Notes under the pieces: generated by a model
What the model saw: the letters and a program-made list of their open reading frames with translations, nothing else
What the model was told of the DNA's origin: nothing
The model's database searches: none
Program-made: the position numbers and the translations under genes
NCBI GenBank assembly: GCA_903970465.1
Contig: CAJCIO010000093.1
Span: forward strand, 1 to 43,759
DNA: 43,759 nt
From: Gammaproteobacteria bacterium
GTDB taxonomy: Bacteria; Pseudomonadota; Gammaproteobacteria; Pseudomonadales; Pseudomonadaceae
Reading direction: 5' to 3'
Part shown: one piece after another, positions 24,289-32,711 of the stretch
Layout: every line of letters begins with the position of its first letter
How positions within the stretch are numbered: position 1 is the first letter of the stretch

Positions 24289-24849
24289 ATGGACGACTTG
24301 GAGGCTAACGCCGCGCTGGTCATCATCGACATGCAAAAAGGCATGAACGATCCAAGACTGGGACGACGCAACAATCCAGACGCCGAACTGCGTATTCAAG
24401 CGCTGCTGGATGCCTGGCGGCAATCGCATCGGCCCATCGTCCACGTCAGGCATCTATCGCGCACGCCAGGCTCGGTATTCTGGCCAGGGCAGCCGGGTTG
24501 CGAGTTTCAGGAAGCACTAGCCCCGCTGCCCCACGAACACGTGGTCGAGAAAAATGTGCCGGACGCCTTTATTGCCAGCGGCCTTGAGCGCTGGCTCCAT
24601 GTGCGAGGTATTCGTCAGATTGTGGTGGCAGGCGTTATCACCAACAACTCGGTGGAGGCTACTGCGCGATCGGGCGGGAACCTGGGCTTTGCGGTGACCG
24701 TGCCGCGCGATGGCTGTTACACCTTTGATCAAACCGGCCTGGATGGACACCTTTGGCGGGCCGAAGAGGTGCATGCCATGTCGCTCAGTAATCTGGCGAT
24801 GGACTACGCGCGGGTGGTGGGGGCGGAAGACATACTGAACAGTCTTTAG
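24289..24849 (+). CDS. Isochorismatase-fold protein with the catalytic Cys replaced by Ser
   Basis: A 186-residue Rossmann-like hydrolase. Two members of the cysteine-hydrolase triad are visible: D14 ('VIIDMQ') and K88 ('VVEKNVPDAF'). The nucleophile site reads 'GVITNNSVEATAR', in which S121 stands where most amidases have Cys. True isochorismatases also lack this cysteine, so activity may be retained but by a different route. Ribosome site AAGGA is well placed. It follows the LysE exporter on the same strand. The substrate is unknown. Confidence 0.8.
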   Translation: MDDLEANAALVIIDMQKGMNDPRLGRRNNPDAELRIQALLDAWRQSHRPIVHVRHLSRTPGSVFWPGQPGCEFQEALAPLPHEHVVEKNVPDAFIASGLERWLHVRGIRQIVVAGVITNNSVEATARSGGNLGFAVTVPRDGCYTFDQTGLDGHLWRAEEVHAMSLSNLAMDYARVVGAEDILNSL

Positions 24850-24872
24850 CGGGAGCGCCAGAGACGTCTGGC

Positions 24873-25154
24873 CTAGGCTTGCTTGCGCCCCACCCGATAC
24901 CGTACGCCCTCCTCCCCGAACACTTCCGAATGCGGCTCATCCCGCTGCAGATGGAAAACGTCACCCACGGCATAGGTCCGCTCGCCCGTGGCAGTACGGA
25001 TACGCAGACTGCCGTGCAGCACCAACGCCTTGGCTTCGAACGGATGCGCATGCTCGTCAAGCGTGCCCAAGGGCTCACGCTCGACCACCACGGGGGTGCC
25101 GAAGCCCTCGTCGGCAAGCAATTGGAGAAAGTCGTGTTCTTGCATAGGCGTCAT
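24873..25154 (-). CDS. Small cupin-domain protein
   Basis: A 93-residue single-domain cupin. The first motif is 'GTLDEHAHPFEAKALVLHG' and the second 'YAVGDVFHLQRDEPHSE', with His residues placed for a metal site. Such small proteins act as sugar or keto-acid isomerases or dioxygenases, or as effector-binding modules. No substrate can be assigned. The start is uncertain between two nearby ATGs; no strong ribosome site distinguishes them. It converges on the isochorismatase gene. Confidence 0.75.
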   Translation of the reverse strand: MTPMQEHDFLQLLADEGFGTPVVVEREPLGTLDEHAHPFEAKALVLHGSLRIRTATGERTYAVGDVFHLQRDEPHSEVFGEEGVRYRVGRKQA

Positions 25155-25502
25155 CTCGTTCAGATGCAGGGGTGCTGTGTTTACAGAAGACCATTCTGAG
25201 TGGGCAATGATTCCTCATCAATGATACGCCCATCGCCTGCACGCTCATCCCGCCATCAAGCATGACCATCGCCCGGTTGAATCAAGTCTGAGTGGGATCG
25301 AGGTGGCGCTGGAAGTCGGCTACAGCAGCCCGAGTCAATTAGTTCAGGTATTCCGGCCCCATACGGGCGCGACTCCTCGGGAATATCGGCAGGCTCCGTG
25401 TTGATTGCCAGGGCACTTCCGGGAGCATCCCACTGTCGACTTAATTCGCGCCCTGCCGAACCGCTGCTACAGTCGGCAGCTCATCTACCTGGAGCCTCGC
25501 CC
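25155..25502. other. Gap containing a regulator remnant
   Basis: About 350 bp between the cupin and RidA genes. It contains the AraC fragment at 25285-25404, listed separately. The remainder shows no gene, terminator or obvious operator. Confidence 0.4.
25285..25404 (+). pseudogene. C-terminal fragment of an AraC-family regulator
   Basis: The frame reads 'SLSGIEVALEVGYSSPSQLV' and then 'QVFRPHTGATPREYRQAPC' before a TGA. This is the second helix-turn-helix and C-terminal signature of AraC-family proteins. The first 200 or more residues are absent and no ribosome site or start precedes it. It is the leftover end of a decayed regulator, probably once linked to the neighbouring genes. Confidence 0.65.
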
Positions 25503-25907
25503 ATGCCGGACCGTCAAATCATCATCCCCGAGGCCATGACGTCGTTGGTCGAGCGCGCCGGTTATGCCCCGGCCGTGCGAGTCGGCGCGACGTTGTTCTG
25601 TGCCGGCCAAGTGGGGCGCACGGCCGATCTGGAAGTCATCATGGATCCGGAGCAGCAGTTCGTCGCCGCCTGGGCAAACCTGCTCAGCGTGCTCGACGCC
25701 GGCGGCTGCCGTTTCGAGGACGTGGTCGACATGACCACTTATCACATCGACATGGCGCGCCACATGCCGCTGTTTCGCGAGGTCAAAAACCGGACGTTCC
25801 CCCGCGGGTTGTGCGCCTGGACTTGCATTGGCGTGGCCGAACTGGCCCATCCGGGCCTGCTGGTCGAGATCAAGTGCATCGCGGTGCAGCGCAACCCTCT
25901 TAGCTGA
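25503..25907 (+). CDS. RidA (YjgF/YER057c/UK114)-family protein
   Basis: A 134-residue protein with the RidA fold: 'GYAPAVRVGATLFCAGQVG' near the N-terminus, 'AAWANLLSVLDAGGCRFEDV' in the middle, and the C-terminal 'PGLLVEIKCIAVQ' with the conserved E. RidA members hydrolyse reactive enamine/imine intermediates or serve as enamine hydrolases in specific pathways. The start at 25503 has TGGAG 8 bases upstream; the frame to 25398 overlaps the regulator remnant. It is followed after 17 bp by an aldo/keto reductase, so the two form an operon. Confidence 0.85.
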   Translation: MPDRQIIIPEAMTSLVERAGYAPAVRVGATLFCAGQVGRTADLEVIMDPEQQFVAAWANLLSVLDAGGCRFEDVVDMTTYHIDMARHMPLFREVKNRTFPRGLCAWTCIGVAELAHPGLLVEIKCIAVQRNPLS

Positions 25908-25924
25908 TCAACAAGGAGAACCAC

Positions 25925-26905
25925 GTGAACTACAAATCCCTTGGCAACACCGGCCTCAAGGTCTCCCCCGTAGCGCTGGGCTGCATGACCTACGGCATCC
26001 CCGATCGTGGCAATCATCCCTGGACCCTCGACGAGGAAAAGAGCCGGCCGCTGATCAAGCAGGCCATCGACCTGGGCATCAACTTCTTCGACACCGCCAA
26101 CAGTTATTCGGACGGCACTTCGGAAGAAATCGTCGGCAGGGCCCTGCGTGATTTCGCCCGTCGCGACGAGATCGTCATCGCCACCAAGGTGTTCTTCCCG
26201 CTGCGCAAGGCGCCGAATATCGGCGGTCTGTCGCGCAAGGCGATCCTCAGCGAAATCGACAATAGCCTGCGGCGCCTGGGCACCGATTATGTCGACCTCT
26301 ATCAGATCCACCGCTGGGACTATGACACCCCCATCGAAGAAACCCTCGAAGCCCTGCACGATGTGGTCAAGGCCGGCAAGGCGTTGCATATCGGCGCCTC
26401 ATCGATGTACGCCTGGCAATTCGCCAAGGCCCTGCACACCTCCAAGGCCAACGGCTGGACGCCCTTCGTGTCGATGCAGAATCACCTCAATCTGCTCAAC
26501 CGCGAGGAAGAACGCGAGATGCTGCCGCTGTGTCGCGATCAGGGCATCGCGGTGCTGCCCTGGAGCCCGCTGGCACGCGGGCGGCTGACGCGGGATTGGG
26601 ATGAGAGCAGCAGCCGTGCCGACTCCGATGCATTCGGCAAGACGTTGTACCTGGAGCGTACCGCCAATGCCGATCGGCAGGTGGTCGAGGCGGTGGCGAG
26701 CGTGGCCAAAGCGCGCGGCGTGCCAAGGGCGCAGGTGGCCTTGGCCTGGGTCGCGCAATCGGCGGTCTGCGCGCCGTTGGTGGGCGCGAGCAAACCGCAG
26801 CATCTGGAAGATGCAGTGGCGGCGATGTCACTGAAGTTGACGCGCGAGGAGATCGAGCAGCTTGAGGCGCCGTATGTACCGCATGAGGTAGCGGGGTTCA
26901 GCTGA
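25925..26905 (+). CDS. Aldo/keto reductase (YajO-like)
   Basis: A 326-residue NADPH-dependent oxidoreductase. 'NFFDTANSYSDG' gives the catalytic Asp and Tyr, 'VIATKVF' the Lys, and 'YQIHRWD' the His of the AKR tetrad. The C-terminal 'VGASKPQHLED' contributes to cofactor binding. The overall pattern resembles E. coli YajO. Translation starts at a GTG with AAGGAG 7 bases upstream. It is co-transcribed with the RidA gene (17-bp gap). The natural substrate is unknown. Confidence 0.86.
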   Translation: MNYKSLGNTGLKVSPVALGCMTYGIPDRGNHPWTLDEEKSRPLIKQAIDLGINFFDTANSYSDGTSEEIVGRALRDFARRDEIVIATKVFFPLRKAPNIGGLSRKAILSEIDNSLRRLGTDYVDLYQIHRWDYDTPIEETLEALHDVVKAGKALHIGASSMYAWQFAKALHTSKANGWTPFVSMQNHLNLLNREEEREMLPLCRDQGIAVLPWSPLARGRLTRDWDESSSRADSDAFGKTLYLERTANADRQVVEAVASVAKARGVPRAQVALAWVAQSAVCAPLVGASKPQHLEDAVAAMSLKLTREEIEQLEAPYVPHEVAGFS

Positions 26906-26938
26906 GTGCGCTATCGCCCAGCGCTTGGATTCGTTGAA

Positions 26939-26958
26939 AACGGCCCGGAGGGGCCGTT
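26939..26958 (-). terminator. Terminator of the M20 amidohydrolase operon
   Basis: On the minus strand AACGGCCC pairs with GGGCCGTT around a four-base loop and is followed by TTTTC. It lies 11 bases after the stop codon at 26970 and also sits just beyond the convergent aldo/keto reductase gene. Confidence 0.7.
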
Positions 26959-26969
26959 CCAACTTGCGG

Positions 26970-28127
26970 TCATCGCAGCGTCAAAGCCTGCTCCACCAAT
27001 GCCGTCCACACCGCAACGCCCGGCTCGATCGCCGCGTCGTTGAAGTCGTAATACGGGTTATGCAACGCCGCCGACGGTGTATCGCCATCCACGCCCAGCC
27101 ACACGTAAGCCCCGGGGCGAGCCTGGAGCATGAAGGCGAAATCCTCCGATGCCATCGACGGATTGCAGCCCCATTGCACCTTGTCCTCGCCCACCGCCAC
27201 GATCGCCGCACGGCGCATCACCGCCGCCGCGTCAGGGTTGTTTTCGGTGACCGGGTAGCCCACGGTGTAATCCAGTGCCCCGGTCACACCGAAGGCCCGT
27301 GGCAGTTCGGCGACAAATTCTTCGATCAACTGCTGGACCTTGGCCCGCACCGGGGTCTGCAGGCAGCGCACCGTACCGCGCAGCACTGCAGTTTCAGGAA
27401 TGACGTTGATCGCTTCGCCAGCATTGAACTGGGTCACGCTGACCACTGCCGAGTCCAGCGGCGACAGGCGTCGCGAGGTGATGGTCTGCAACCCCAGCAC
27501 CAGTTCGGCGGCGGCGACGATGGGGTCGGCCCCCCTCTCTGGCATCGCCGCATGGCAGCCCTTGCCGGTCAGGGTAATTTCGAAGGTATCCAGCGAGGCC
27601 ATCATCGGCCCCGGGTTGATCACCACGTGCCCGGCCGGTACGCCGGGCCAGTTGTGCAGGCCGTAGATCGCCTCCATCGGGAAGCGCTCGAACAGTCCGT
27701 CGTCGATCATTGCCTGCGCGCCAGCGAGGTTCTCTTCGGCCGGCTGAAAGATGAAATGCACCGTGCCGCTGAAGCGCCGCGTTTCGCTCAAATGCCGCGC
27801 CGTCGCCAGCAGGATGGTGGTGTGTCCATCGTGCCCGCAGGCGTGCATGCAGCCTTTGTGGGTCGACTTGTGCGCGGCGTTGCCCAACTCCTGGATCGGC
27901 AAGGCGTCCATGTCGGCGCGGATGCCGATGCTCGGGCCCTCGCCATTGCGCAGGGTGCCGACGATGCCCGTGCCGCCGAGGCCGCGGACCACTTCGACGC
28001 CAAAGCTCTCGAGCAACTGCGCGACGCGATCAGAGGTCTGCAATTCCTGGTAACCGAGTTCTGGCGTGGAGTGGAAGTGCCGACGCCAGAGCACGGCGTC
28101 GTCGATCAGGTTTTTGAGAGCAGTCAT
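26970..28127 (-). CDS. M20-family amidohydrolase (hippurate hydrolase / aminoacylase type)
   Basis: A 385-residue cytosolic metallohydrolase. Metal and catalytic residues are visible: 'GIRADMDALP' (about 68-77), 'MHACGHDGH' (C97, H99, H102) and 'FQPAEE' (E131-E132), plus 'HNWPG' and 'ASEDFAFML' further on. These enzymes cleave N-acyl amino acids or hippurate-like amides. The ATG at 28127 follows the stop of the aldehyde dehydrogenase gene by 4 bp and uses GGAG about 9 bases upstream, inside the end of that gene. It is the third gene of an operon with ALDH and a 3-HIBADH-like dehydrogenase. Confidence 0.87.
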   Translation of the reverse strand: MTALKNLIDDAVLWRRHFHSTPELGYQELQTSDRVAQLLESFGVEVVRGLGGTGIVGTLRNGEGPSIGIRADMDALPIQELGNAAHKSTHKGCMHACGHDGHTTILLATARHLSETRRFSGTVHFIFQPAEENLAGAQAMIDDGLFERFPMEAIYGLHNWPGVPAGHVVINPGPMMASLDTFEITLTGKGCHAAMPERGADPIVAAAELVLGLQTITSRRLSPLDSAVVSVTQFNAGEAINVIPETAVLRGTVRCLQTPVRAKVQQLIEEFVAELPRAFGVTGALDYTVGYPVTENNPDAAAVMRRAAIVAVGEDKVQWGCNPSMASEDFAFMLQARPGAYVWLGVDGDTPSAALHNPYYDFNDAAIEPGVAVWTALVEQALTLR

Positions 28128-28131
28128 GGCA

Positions 28132-29649
28132 TTACTCCAGGCTGGCGCCGTAGCCAAAGGAGGCGGCAGGCGTGGCGGCGGTTTCGACCCATACGCTTTT
28201 CACTTCGCTGTATTCACGCAGGGCGTCGAGGCCGGAGGAACGGCCATAGCCGCTCTCACCGTAGCCACCGAACGGCGAGCTGACGTGAATGGTCTTGTAG
28301 CCGTTGACCCAAAAGGTACCGGCACGAACTTGCCGAGCCACCCGATGGGCGCGCCCGACATCGCGGGTCCACACCCCACCTGCGAGGCCGAAACGGCTGT
28401 CGTTGGCGATGCGGATGGCGTCGGCTTCGTCCTTGAACGGGATCGCTACCACCACGGGGCCGAAGATCTCTTCCTGGGCGCAGTTCAGATCGTTAGTCCC
28501 TTTGAGCACCGTAGGGTTCACGTAATAACCGGGCGTGGCGGGGATCGGCTCGGCATCGATGCCGATCAGAGTGGCGCCGTCTTCCAGCGCGCGTTCGACC
28601 ATGCGCTTGATGTGCTGGTATTGCTTGGCGTTGTTGATCGGGCCGATCTGCGTTTGCGGATCGCTGGGGTCACCGACCTTGAACTGCTTGGCGGCCACGG
28701 CGAGGGCCTGGGTGAATTTCTCGAAAATCGATTCCTGCACCAGCAAGCGCGAACCTGACACGCAGCTTTGCCCGGCACCGGAGAAAATCGCCGCTTGCGC
28801 GCCACGCAGGGCCACCTCGAGGTCGGCATCGGCGAAGACGATATTGGCCGACTTGCCGCCCAACTCCAGCACGGCAGGGATGCAGCGCTGCGCGGCGGCC
28901 ACGGCGATGTGCCGACCGGTTGCAGGCGAGCCGACGAAGACGACTTTGCGGATATCAGCCTGGGCGATGAAGGCCTGGCCAATGCTGTGGCCGAAACCGG
29001 CGATCACATTGACCAGCCCCTTGGGCACGCCGGCGCGCTCGATCAGTACAGCGACCATCAAGGACGACAGCGGGGTCAGTTCGGAGGGCTTGAGGATCAC
29101 CGCGTTACCGGCGGCCATGGCCGGCGCCAGCTGCCAGCCGCAGGTGAAAATCGGCGCGTTCCACGGGGTGATCTGCAGCACTGTGCCCAGCGGTTCGTAG
29201 GTCACGTAGTTGAGGTGGCTGGTGGGCACCGGGATCACTTCACCGTGCAGCTTGTCGGCCCAACCGGCGTAGTACTCGAACATCTCGGCAACTTTCTGCA
29301 CCTCGACGCTGGCATCTCGGATCGGCTTGTTGGCGGTGAGGGATTCTATTTGCGCAAGGCTCTCGGCCTGCTCGCGAATCAGCGCGCCCACCTGGTAAAG
29401 CGCGCGGCCACGGGCCTGAGCGGTCATCGCCCACCACTGCTGCCGGGCGGCCTTGGCCGCCTGATCGGCGAGCGCCACCAAGGATTCGTCGGCATCGGCG
29501 AAGCTCAACAACAGGCTGTCATCGTGGGCGTTGCGTACTTCCACTGGCGCGCCGTGACCGTCGATGAACTCACCGCCAACGTAACTGCCGATAGTGCTGC
29601 GGTCGCCCCAGAACGGGCGCATCAATTCGAGGATCTTTTGCGTGCTCAT
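28132..29649 (-). CDS. NAD(P)-dependent aldehyde dehydrogenase
   Basis: A 505-residue enzyme of the ALDH superfamily, nearest the betaine-aldehyde/aromatic aldehyde group. N164 in 'TPWNAP', E262 in 'LELGGKS' and the nucleophile C296 in 'GAGQSC' form the active site, and 'EEIFGPVV' and 'SPFGGYGESGYGR' are also typical. It oxidises an aldehyde to an acid with NAD(P)+. It lies 3 bp after the upstream dehydrogenase gene and 4 bp before the M20 gene, a tightly packed operon. The aldehyde could be produced by a neighbouring reaction, but none here identifies it. Confidence 0.88.
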   Translation of the reverse strand: MSTQKILELMRPFWGDRSTIGSYVGGEFIDGHGAPVEVRNAHDDSLLLSFADADESLVALADQAAKAARQQWWAMTAQARGRALYQVGALIREQAESLAQIESLTANKPIRDASVEVQKVAEMFEYYAGWADKLHGEVIPVPTSHLNYVTYEPLGTVLQITPWNAPIFTCGWQLAPAMAAGNAVILKPSELTPLSSLMVAVLIERAGVPKGLVNVIAGFGHSIGQAFIAQADIRKVVFVGSPATGRHIAVAAAQRCIPAVLELGGKSANIVFADADLEVALRGAQAAIFSGAGQSCVSGSRLLVQESIFEKFTQALAVAAKQFKVGDPSDPQTQIGPINNAKQYQHIKRMVERALEDGATLIGIDAEPIPATPGYYVNPTVLKGTNDLNCAQEEIFGPVVVAIPFKDEADAIRIANDSRFGLAGGVWTRDVGRAHRVARQVRAGTFWVNGYKTIHVSSPFGGYGESGYGRSSGLDALREYSEVKSVWVETAATPAASFGYGASLE

Positions 29650-29652
29650 TGG

Positions 29653-30543
29653 TTATTCTCCACGGCCAAAAAGGGCGGCATCGGTGCGTTCGACGATGCA
29701 GCAGAAGTCATCGGCGTCCGGCAGCGTGGCGCTGCTGGCTTGCCATAGATCGGCGACGGCGCGCGACAGCGGCAGGTCGAGGTCGAGGCTGACGCTGAGG
29801 TCGTGGGCCAGGCCGACGTCCTTGCGCATCAGGCCCATGGTGAAGCCCGAGTCGTAAGCCTTGTTCATGACCCAGGCAGGAAACATCGCCTGGGTGGCAC
29901 TGCTGCGCCCGGAGCCAGCATTCAAGCCTTCGAGCAGTTTTGCCGGATCGACACCGGCCTTGGCGGCCATGCTCAGGGCTTCGGCAGTGCTGATCAGGTG
30001 GCAGGCGGCGAGCATGTTGTTGGCGATCTTGGCGACGTTGCCGGCACCGGTCTTGCCGATGTGCACGCGGGTGCCGCTCATGCCTTCAAGCACAGGCATG
30101 ACGCGGGCCAGATCGTCGTCCTCGGCGCCGATGACCATCGACATGGTGCCAGTGGCCGCGCCTTTAGGGCCGCCGGACACCGGGGCGTCGATAAAGGCGA
30201 TGCCTTTGACCTTGAGGGCGGCGGCAACCTTGCGGCTCGCCTCGGGGGTGGAGGTGGTGGTATCTACGACGATCAACCCCGGTTTGCCCAGCTCCAGAAT
30301 GCCGTTGGCGCCCAGGCACACGGCTTCGACATGTTCGGCCTTGGGCAGCGAGAGGATCAGCACCTCGACGCTGGCAATCAATCGATCGCACTCGGCGACG
30401 GGCTTGACGCCTTTGGCGTGGGCCTTGTCCAGCGCAGCTTGGGCGAGGTCGAAACCGCTGACGTCGAAGCCCTTGCTCGCCAAGGTTGCGGCCATGCCGC
30501 CGCCCATGTTGCCTAGCCCGATAACGCCGATTTTCAAACTCAT
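29653..30543 (-). CDS. 3-hydroxyisobutyrate dehydrogenase-family NAD(P) oxidoreductase
   Basis: A 296-residue enzyme of the beta-hydroxyacid dehydrogenase family. The cofactor loop is 'GVIGLGNMGGGMA' (6-18), the substrate loop is 'DAPVSGGPKGAATGTMSM' (119-136), and K172 in 'GNVAKIANN' is the catalytic Lys. Relatives oxidise 3-hydroxyisobutyrate, tartronate semialdehyde or L-threonate. The start at 30543 (GAGAG 8 bases upstream) is preferred over the frame to 30639. It is first in the operon with ALDH and M20, and divergent from a LysR regulator. Confidence 0.85.
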   Translation of the reverse strand: MSLKIGVIGLGNMGGGMAATLASKGFDVSGFDLAQAALDKAHAKGVKPVAECDRLIASVEVLILSLPKAEHVEAVCLGANGILELGKPGLIVVDTTTSTPEASRKVAAALKVKGIAFIDAPVSGGPKGAATGTMSMVIGAEDDDLARVMPVLEGMSGTRVHIGKTGAGNVAKIANNMLAACHLISTAEALSMAAKAGVDPAKLLEGLNAGSGRSSATQAMFPAWVMNKAYDSGFTMGLMRKDVGLAHDLSVSLDLDLPLSRAVADLWQASSATLPDADDFCCIVERTDAALFGRGE

Positions 30544-30642
30544 TGAAGGTCTCTCGCTCAAGTTTTCAGGGCCCTGCTCAGGGCATGAGACGAGTATGGA
30601 CAGCGGTCGGTGATCACAGCAATAATCGCTAGTTCGCATTTT

Positions 30643-30661
30643 TGTTGCGTTTAAGGCAACA
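30643..30661. promoter_or_regulatory. LysR-type palindrome TGTTGC-N7-GCAACA
   Basis: A perfect 6-7-6 inverted repeat 11-29 bases upstream of the first LysR start and about 100 bases upstream of the divergent dehydrogenase. Its overall length fits a LysR recognition site, though it is longer than the minimal T-N11-A. Autoregulation is the simplest reading. Confidence 0.5.
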
Positions 30662-30671
30662 CAGGGAATTT

Positions 30672-31589
30672 ATGAGCATCGTCCAAGACCGTCGCATCCT
30701 GTATTTCTTCGAGGCCGTGCGCGCCGGCAGCGTGAGAGCCGCCGCCGATATCCTCAATGTCGCGCCTTCGGCGGTCAGCCGGCAGATCGCCCAGCTGGAA
30801 CTGGAACTCGGGGCCCCGTTGCTGGAGCGCCATCGCCGCGGGGTGAAACCGACCGAGGCCGGCGACAAGGTGCTGACCTACTATCGCCAGCGGCTGACGC
30901 AACAGGAAGTATTGCTGGACTCGATCCAGGCCCTGCGCGGCCTGCAGAGTGGTTCGGTGACGCTGGCGGTGGGCGAAGGCTTCCTCGACAGTCTGTCGCA
31001 ACCACTGACGCATTTCTCGACGCTGTACCCCAAGGTCGAGCTGATCGTGAATGTCTGCGGCAGCAACGAGCTGATCCGTCAGGTGGTCGAGGACGAGGCC
31101 CACATCGGCCTGGTGTTCAACCCGGCGGCGGACAACAAACTGCGTTCCCATGCCCAGCACAGCCACCCGGTGTGCGCGGTGGTCAATCCCGAGCATGCAC
31201 TGGTCGCCAGCAAGGAGCCGATCGCCCTGCCGGGGCTGGACCACTACCGCCTGGCGCTGCCCGGCGTGGCCTATGGCATCCGGCAGATCCTGTTATCGGC
31301 AGAACATCAGGAAGGGGTCAGCCTGGTACCGACCGTGACCTGCAGCACCTTCGCCCTGCTCAAGCGCTTCGCCATGCAGGGAGGGGTGACGCTGTTGCCG
31401 ACCTTTGTCGTGGAAGAGGAAATCAGGGCCGGCACCTTGGTTGCCCTGCCCCTGCAAAACCCGGTCTTCAGCAGCCCCCAGACTCATCTTGTGAGCCGCT
31501 TGGGCCGCCAGTTGAGTGTGGCGTCGAGCCGGATGTTGCAGATGCTGTTGCAGGAGTTGCCGGCGTTCAAATCCAACAGCCGCGGCTGA
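30672..31589 (+). CDS. LysR-family transcriptional regulator 1
   Basis: A 305-residue regulator with an N-terminal winged helix-turn-helix ('APSAVSRQIAQLELELG' at about 32-48) and a C-terminal periplasmic-binding-like effector domain (90-295). The start has AGGGA just upstream and overlaps the palindrome's downstream side. It is divergent from the dehydrogenase-ALDH-M20 operon, so it most likely activates that operon in response to its substrate. It is followed after 32 bp by a second LysR gene. Confidence 0.87.
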   Translation: MSIVQDRRILYFFEAVRAGSVRAAADILNVAPSAVSRQIAQLELELGAPLLERHRRGVKPTEAGDKVLTYYRQRLTQQEVLLDSIQALRGLQSGSVTLAVGEGFLDSLSQPLTHFSTLYPKVELIVNVCGSNELIRQVVEDEAHIGLVFNPAADNKLRSHAQHSHPVCAVVNPEHALVASKEPIALPGLDHYRLALPGVAYGIRQILLSAEHQEGVSLVPTVTCSTFALLKRFAMQGGVTLLPTFVVEEEIRAGTLVALPLQNPVFSSPQTHLVSRLGRQLSVASSRMLQMLLQELPAFKSNSRG

Positions 31590-31621
31590 CTTTCCTTTCC
31601 CTGACAGGTTTTGTCCTCACC

Positions 31622-32518
31622 ATGCGCATCGATCCCCTTCCCCCGCTGCAAAACCTTATCGCCTTCGAGGCCGCTGTGCGTCATGGCAGCTTCACCCGTG
31701 CGGCGGCCGAGTTGCACCTCACGCAGAGCGCCATCAGCCGCCAAGTCGCACAGTTGGAGGAGTTTCTCGGGCGGGCGTTGTTTCGCCGTGAGCACAAGCG
31801 TATTCACCTGACTGTCGCCGGCCAGGTCTACGCCGAAGAGGTGCACCGCCTGTTGACTCAGTGCGCCGAAGCGACGGCCAAGGTCATCACCCACAGCGGC
31901 GAGCAGCAATTGACGCTGGCCTGTTCCAGCGGCGTTGCGGCGCTGTGGCTGGGCCCGTTGCTGGGCCGCTATGTGGATGAGTTTCCGGCGGTGGACGCGC
32001 GTTTACGGGTGGTCGACGGGCTTGATTCGCTGGTGCGCGCCGAATTCGACCTGGCGGTGTACTTTCTGGGCGCTACCTCGCCGTCGGGGCTGGACAGCCA
32101 GTTGCTGTTTCCCGAGTCCGTGGGCGCCTACTGTTCGCCCGACTATCTGCAAGGCCGCACCCTGGCGGCCGCCGAATTGCTCGATCATCGGCTGTTGATG
32201 CTCGAAGACGGTCAGCGCCAGTGGCTGTCCTGGAGCAACTGGTTCGCGCGTCAGGACGTCGACGCCTCGATCATCCGCAAGCGGCTGACGGTCAACCATT
32301 ACCCGGTGCTGGTGGATATGGCGATCGCCGGCCACGGTATCGTACTGGGGTGGCGGCCGATGATCGACGAGCACCTGCGCAAGGGTTCATTGGTGCCTGC
32401 CTGTGCCGAGAGGGTCGGCGCCGTGGGCGGTTATTACTTGTTGACGCCGACTGCATCGCTCCCCAGCCGCGCCGCCCGGGCGTTCGAAAAGTGGCTGAAG
32501 GGGCAACTGCCCGCGTAA
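31622..32518 (+). CDS. LysR-family transcriptional regulator 2 (GcvA-like)
   Basis: A 298-residue LysR protein. 'NLIAFEAAVRHGSFTRAAAE' and 'LTQSAISRQVAQLEEFLG' are the GcvA/AmpR-type N-terminus. The effector domain ends in 'AARAFEKWLKGQL', typical of this subgroup. The ATG at 31622 is the first at the family N-terminus and lies 32 bp after the first regulator. It probably governs the MHS transporter and amidohydrolase that follow; a palindrome and a direct repeat lie just beyond its stop codon. Confidence 0.86.
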   Translation: MRIDPLPPLQNLIAFEAAVRHGSFTRAAAELHLTQSAISRQVAQLEEFLGRALFRREHKRIHLTVAGQVYAEEVHRLLTQCAEATAKVITHSGEQQLTLACSSGVAALWLGPLLGRYVDEFPAVDARLRVVDGLDSLVRAEFDLAVYFLGATSPSGLDSQLLFPESVGAYCSPDYLQGRTLAAAELLDHRLLMLEDGQRQWLSWSNWFARQDVDASIIRKRLTVNHYPVLVDMAIAGHGIVLGWRPMIDEHLRKGSLVPACAERVGAVGGYYLLTPTASLPSRAARAFEKWLKGQLPA

Positions 32519-32521
32519 CCC

Positions 32522-32554
32522 TTGCATGCGCAAAACGCATGCAAATCTGCGCAA
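32522..32554. promoter_or_regulatory. LysR operator candidate upstream of the MHS transporter
   Basis: TTGCATGCG-CAAAA-CGCATGCAA is a perfect 9-5-9 inverted repeat (32522-32544). TGCGCAA occurs at 32527 and again at 32548, exactly 21 bp (two helical turns) apart. This geometry suits a LysR tetramer. The absence of a U-tract argues against a terminator for the LysR gene that ends at 32518. Confidence 0.5.
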
Positions 32555-32711
32555 TAAGCGTTTTCGCCTTCCCCGCCTCGCCCGTATTCTCGGGCCATAC
32601 AAGGGCATCAGACCCTGATACAGCGTCACTTTGCCCCGTTCTGCCCTCATTATTCGCGGGATATTTCCTGAACCACAGGACGCCTGCGAATGCAGCATGC
32701 AGGAGTTTGAT

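Noticed and set aside
26925..28283. Plus-strand frame of 452 codons
   Set aside because: Antisense to the M20 amidohydrolase, whose metal motifs are intact.
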